A program made the position numbers and the translations under genes. A stretch of DNA of 7,816 nucleotides from Bacteroidia bacterium (GTDB lineage Bacteria; Bacteroidota; Bacteroidia; Flavobacteriales; Flavobacteriaceae), in NCBI GenBank assembly GCA_030431085.1, contig JAUIJW010000106.1:1-7816 (forward strand), read 5' to 3'. The notes under the pieces were generated by a model that searched no databases, was not told where the DNA came from, and was given only the letters and a program-made list of their open reading frames with translations. Below are positions 6,416 through 7,816 of the stretch, piece after piece (position 1 is the first letter of the stretch; the number at the start of each line of letters is the position of its first letter).

Positions 6416-7816
6416 ATGAAAAAAATATTGCTATTATTTTTGTTGATGAGTTCATTAATGTGGTCTCAGAATGAAGAAAAAGCCGATTTATCAAACCCCA
6501 GAAGCACAATTTATTCGCATTTGTATTTCTTAATGTCTGAGAATTACAAACCATCTGAGGCAGCAAAGACTATTCATGGTTTATCTAAAAAAGAAAAGAT
6601 AAGTAAGGCTATAAAACTTAAGCAAATTTATGATGGTAAAGGGTTATATGTCGATATTAATAAAATTCCCAATGATCCAGAATATCGAGATTCTGTAATA
6701 AATCCATTGAAAAGCTTAGAAAAAGCAAGACAAATTTACACACCCTTTCCCAATGAGTTTCCAGATATTTATGTTGAAAAAATTGGTAAAAATTGGTACT
6801 ATTCTAAGCAAACAGTAGAAGAACTAGATGCGCTTTATAATGAAATTTTTCCATGGCATCTTAACTGGATTCAAGAAGAGTTTCCAGATTTAAAGACGCA
6901 TAAAATTGCTTCAATAGAAATTTGGAAAATATTAGGTGTTACCTTATTGATTATTTTAAGTGTTATTGCCTATTATATTATTAGGCCACTAATGACATTC
7001 GTTATAAGAAAAATTGAGAAATCACTTTTACAAAATAATTATTTTTTAATAGAAAAGCTAACAAAGAGGTTGGTGAGATCTATTACCATAATTATTCTAA
7101 TCAATCTGATACAGAAAGTGCTACCTTCATTACAGCTCGTTAATTGGAATATCTATCTATTTTTAGGGTTACGTATTTTTGAAACCGTTTTCTGGGTGCT
7201 AGTGGTAATCAATTTGATAGAGGGCTTAATGGCGCTTTACAGTAAAAGAACAGAACATACACACTCTAAATTAGATGAGCAACTATCACCAATTTTAAGA
7301 AAAATTCTTTACGGATTAGTTTATTTTGGTGGGTTTTTGAAACTGCTAACATTATTTGGGGTAGATCCAAAGGCTGTATTGGCTGGTGCTTCTATTGGTG
7401 GTATAGCTTTTGCTTTTGCCGCTCAAGACTCTGTTAAAAACCTTATAGGTACGGTTGTTATTTTTCTAGATAAACCTTTTAGAATTGGAGATTGGATAGA
7501 AATTGGTAACGTAATTGGTGTGGTTGAAAGAGTAGGGTTGCGGTCAACAAGAGTAAGAGCCGCAGATACATCTGTATTTCAAATTCCAAATAGTAAGGTT
7601 ACTGAAGTTGAAGTTAATAATAAAGGATTAAGAACTTTTAGAAGGTATACCACAGAGTTAGGTATTCGTTATGATACTCCCCCTGCATTAATCGAAGCTT
7701 TTGTAATGGGGGTAAGGCAAATAGTACTAGAACATCCAGATACCAGAGATGAATCTTATAATGTAGAATTTTCTGGATTTGGTGATTCGGCTTTATTGGT
7801 GATGATAAATGTCTAT
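6416..7816 (+). CDS. MscS-family mechanosensitive ion channel, C-terminus beyond window edge
   Basis: 467 codons are open from ATG 6416 to the right edge, with no stop, so the gene is incomplete. It encodes a small-conductance mechanosensitive channel that would release solutes under hypo-osmotic shock across the inner membrane. A signal peptide (MKKILLLFLLMSSLMWSQ, 1-18) is followed by a hydrophilic, presumably periplasmic domain of about 150 residues that I do not recognise. Membrane segments lie near 169-189, 220-237, 245-274 and 297-315, then the pore-lining TM3-like helix (319-343) with GASIGGIAFAFAAQDSVKNLIG. The beta domain follows: LDKPFRIGDWIEIG (351-364), GVVERVGLRSTRVRAADTS (368-386) and QIPNSKV (389-395). 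The start of the alpha/beta vestibule domain reaches the edge. The ATG is preceded by no Shine-Dalgarno and sits 31 nt after the YgiQ-family stop, so co-transcription is likely. Family call is secure. Confidence 0.93.
   Translation, partial: MKKILLLFLLMSSLMWSQNEEKADLSNPRSTIYSHLYFLMSENYKPSEAAKTIHGLSKKEKISKAIKLKQIYDGKGLYVDINKIPNDPEYRDSVINPLKSLEKARQIYTPFPNEFPDIYVEKIGKNWYYSKQTVEELDALYNEIFPWHLNWIQEEFPDLKTHKIASIEIWKILGVTLLIILSVIAYYIIRPLMTFVIRKIEKSLLQNNYFLIEKLTKRLVRSITIIILINLIQKVLPSLQLVNWNIYLFLGLRIFETVFWVLVVINLIEGLMALYSKRTEHTHSKLDEQLSPILRKILYGLVYFGGFLKLLTLFGVDPKAVLAGASIGGIAFAFAAQDSVKNLIGTVVIFLDKPFRIGDWIEIGNVIGVVERVGLRSTRVRAADTSVFQIPNSKVTEVEVNNKGLRTFRRYTTELGIRYDTPPALIEAFVMGVRQIVLEHPDTRDESYNVEFSGFGDSALLVMINVY

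Overview
This window looks like ordinary chromosomal DNA from a member of the Bacteroidota, most likely a flavobacterium. It is AT-rich and has almost no Shine-Dalgarno sequences. Two gene starts carry the Bacteroidota-type -7 promoter box (TAnnTTTG). The protein families also fit: long-form urocanase, DUF5522, an LTxxQ (Spy-like) protein with an 'AFAQ' signal-peptide end, and GH73-LysM lipoproteins. I see no tRNA, rRNA, CRISPR, insertion sequence, integrase or phage gene.

Layout. Left (1-1690, minus strand): a two-gene unit of a 53-residue Cys-rich DUF5522 protein followed after 2 nt by hutU (urocanate hydratase, histidine degradation), which runs off the left edge. Centre-left (1709-3856, plus strand): a tight three-gene unit of a small membrane protein with an HEKIH zinc-peptidase-like motif, a PLP enzyme of the D-cysteine desulfhydrase/ACC deaminase family, and an outer-envelope glucosaminidase lipoprotein with a LysM domain. 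The first two start at TTG, and the last two overlap by 4 nt. A perfect 17-bp inverted repeat overlaps the last stop codon and closes the unit. It faces a convergent minus-strand gene (3889-4311) for a secreted LTxxQ protein with a Lys/His/Met-rich tail. Right (4459-7816, plus strand): a YgiQ-family radical SAM protein with a promoter box almost touching its ATG, then, 31 nt later, an MscS-family mechanosensitive channel cut by the right edge.

How the genes relate. hutU is catabolic. The central unit plus the LTxxQ protein and MscS suggest a loose cell-envelope theme (peptidoglycan hydrolysis, periplasmic stress, osmotic protection), but this is inference from adjacency. I did not find a clearly new multi-gene system. 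The most interesting items are the compact divergent start region at 1688-1711, the small HEKIH membrane protein, the DUF5522-hutU coupling, and the residue-level evidence on the PLP enzyme's substrate. All gaps between genes are under 150 nt. The longest, 4312-4458, holds the ygiQ promoter box, and I found no convincing minus-strand promoter in it.
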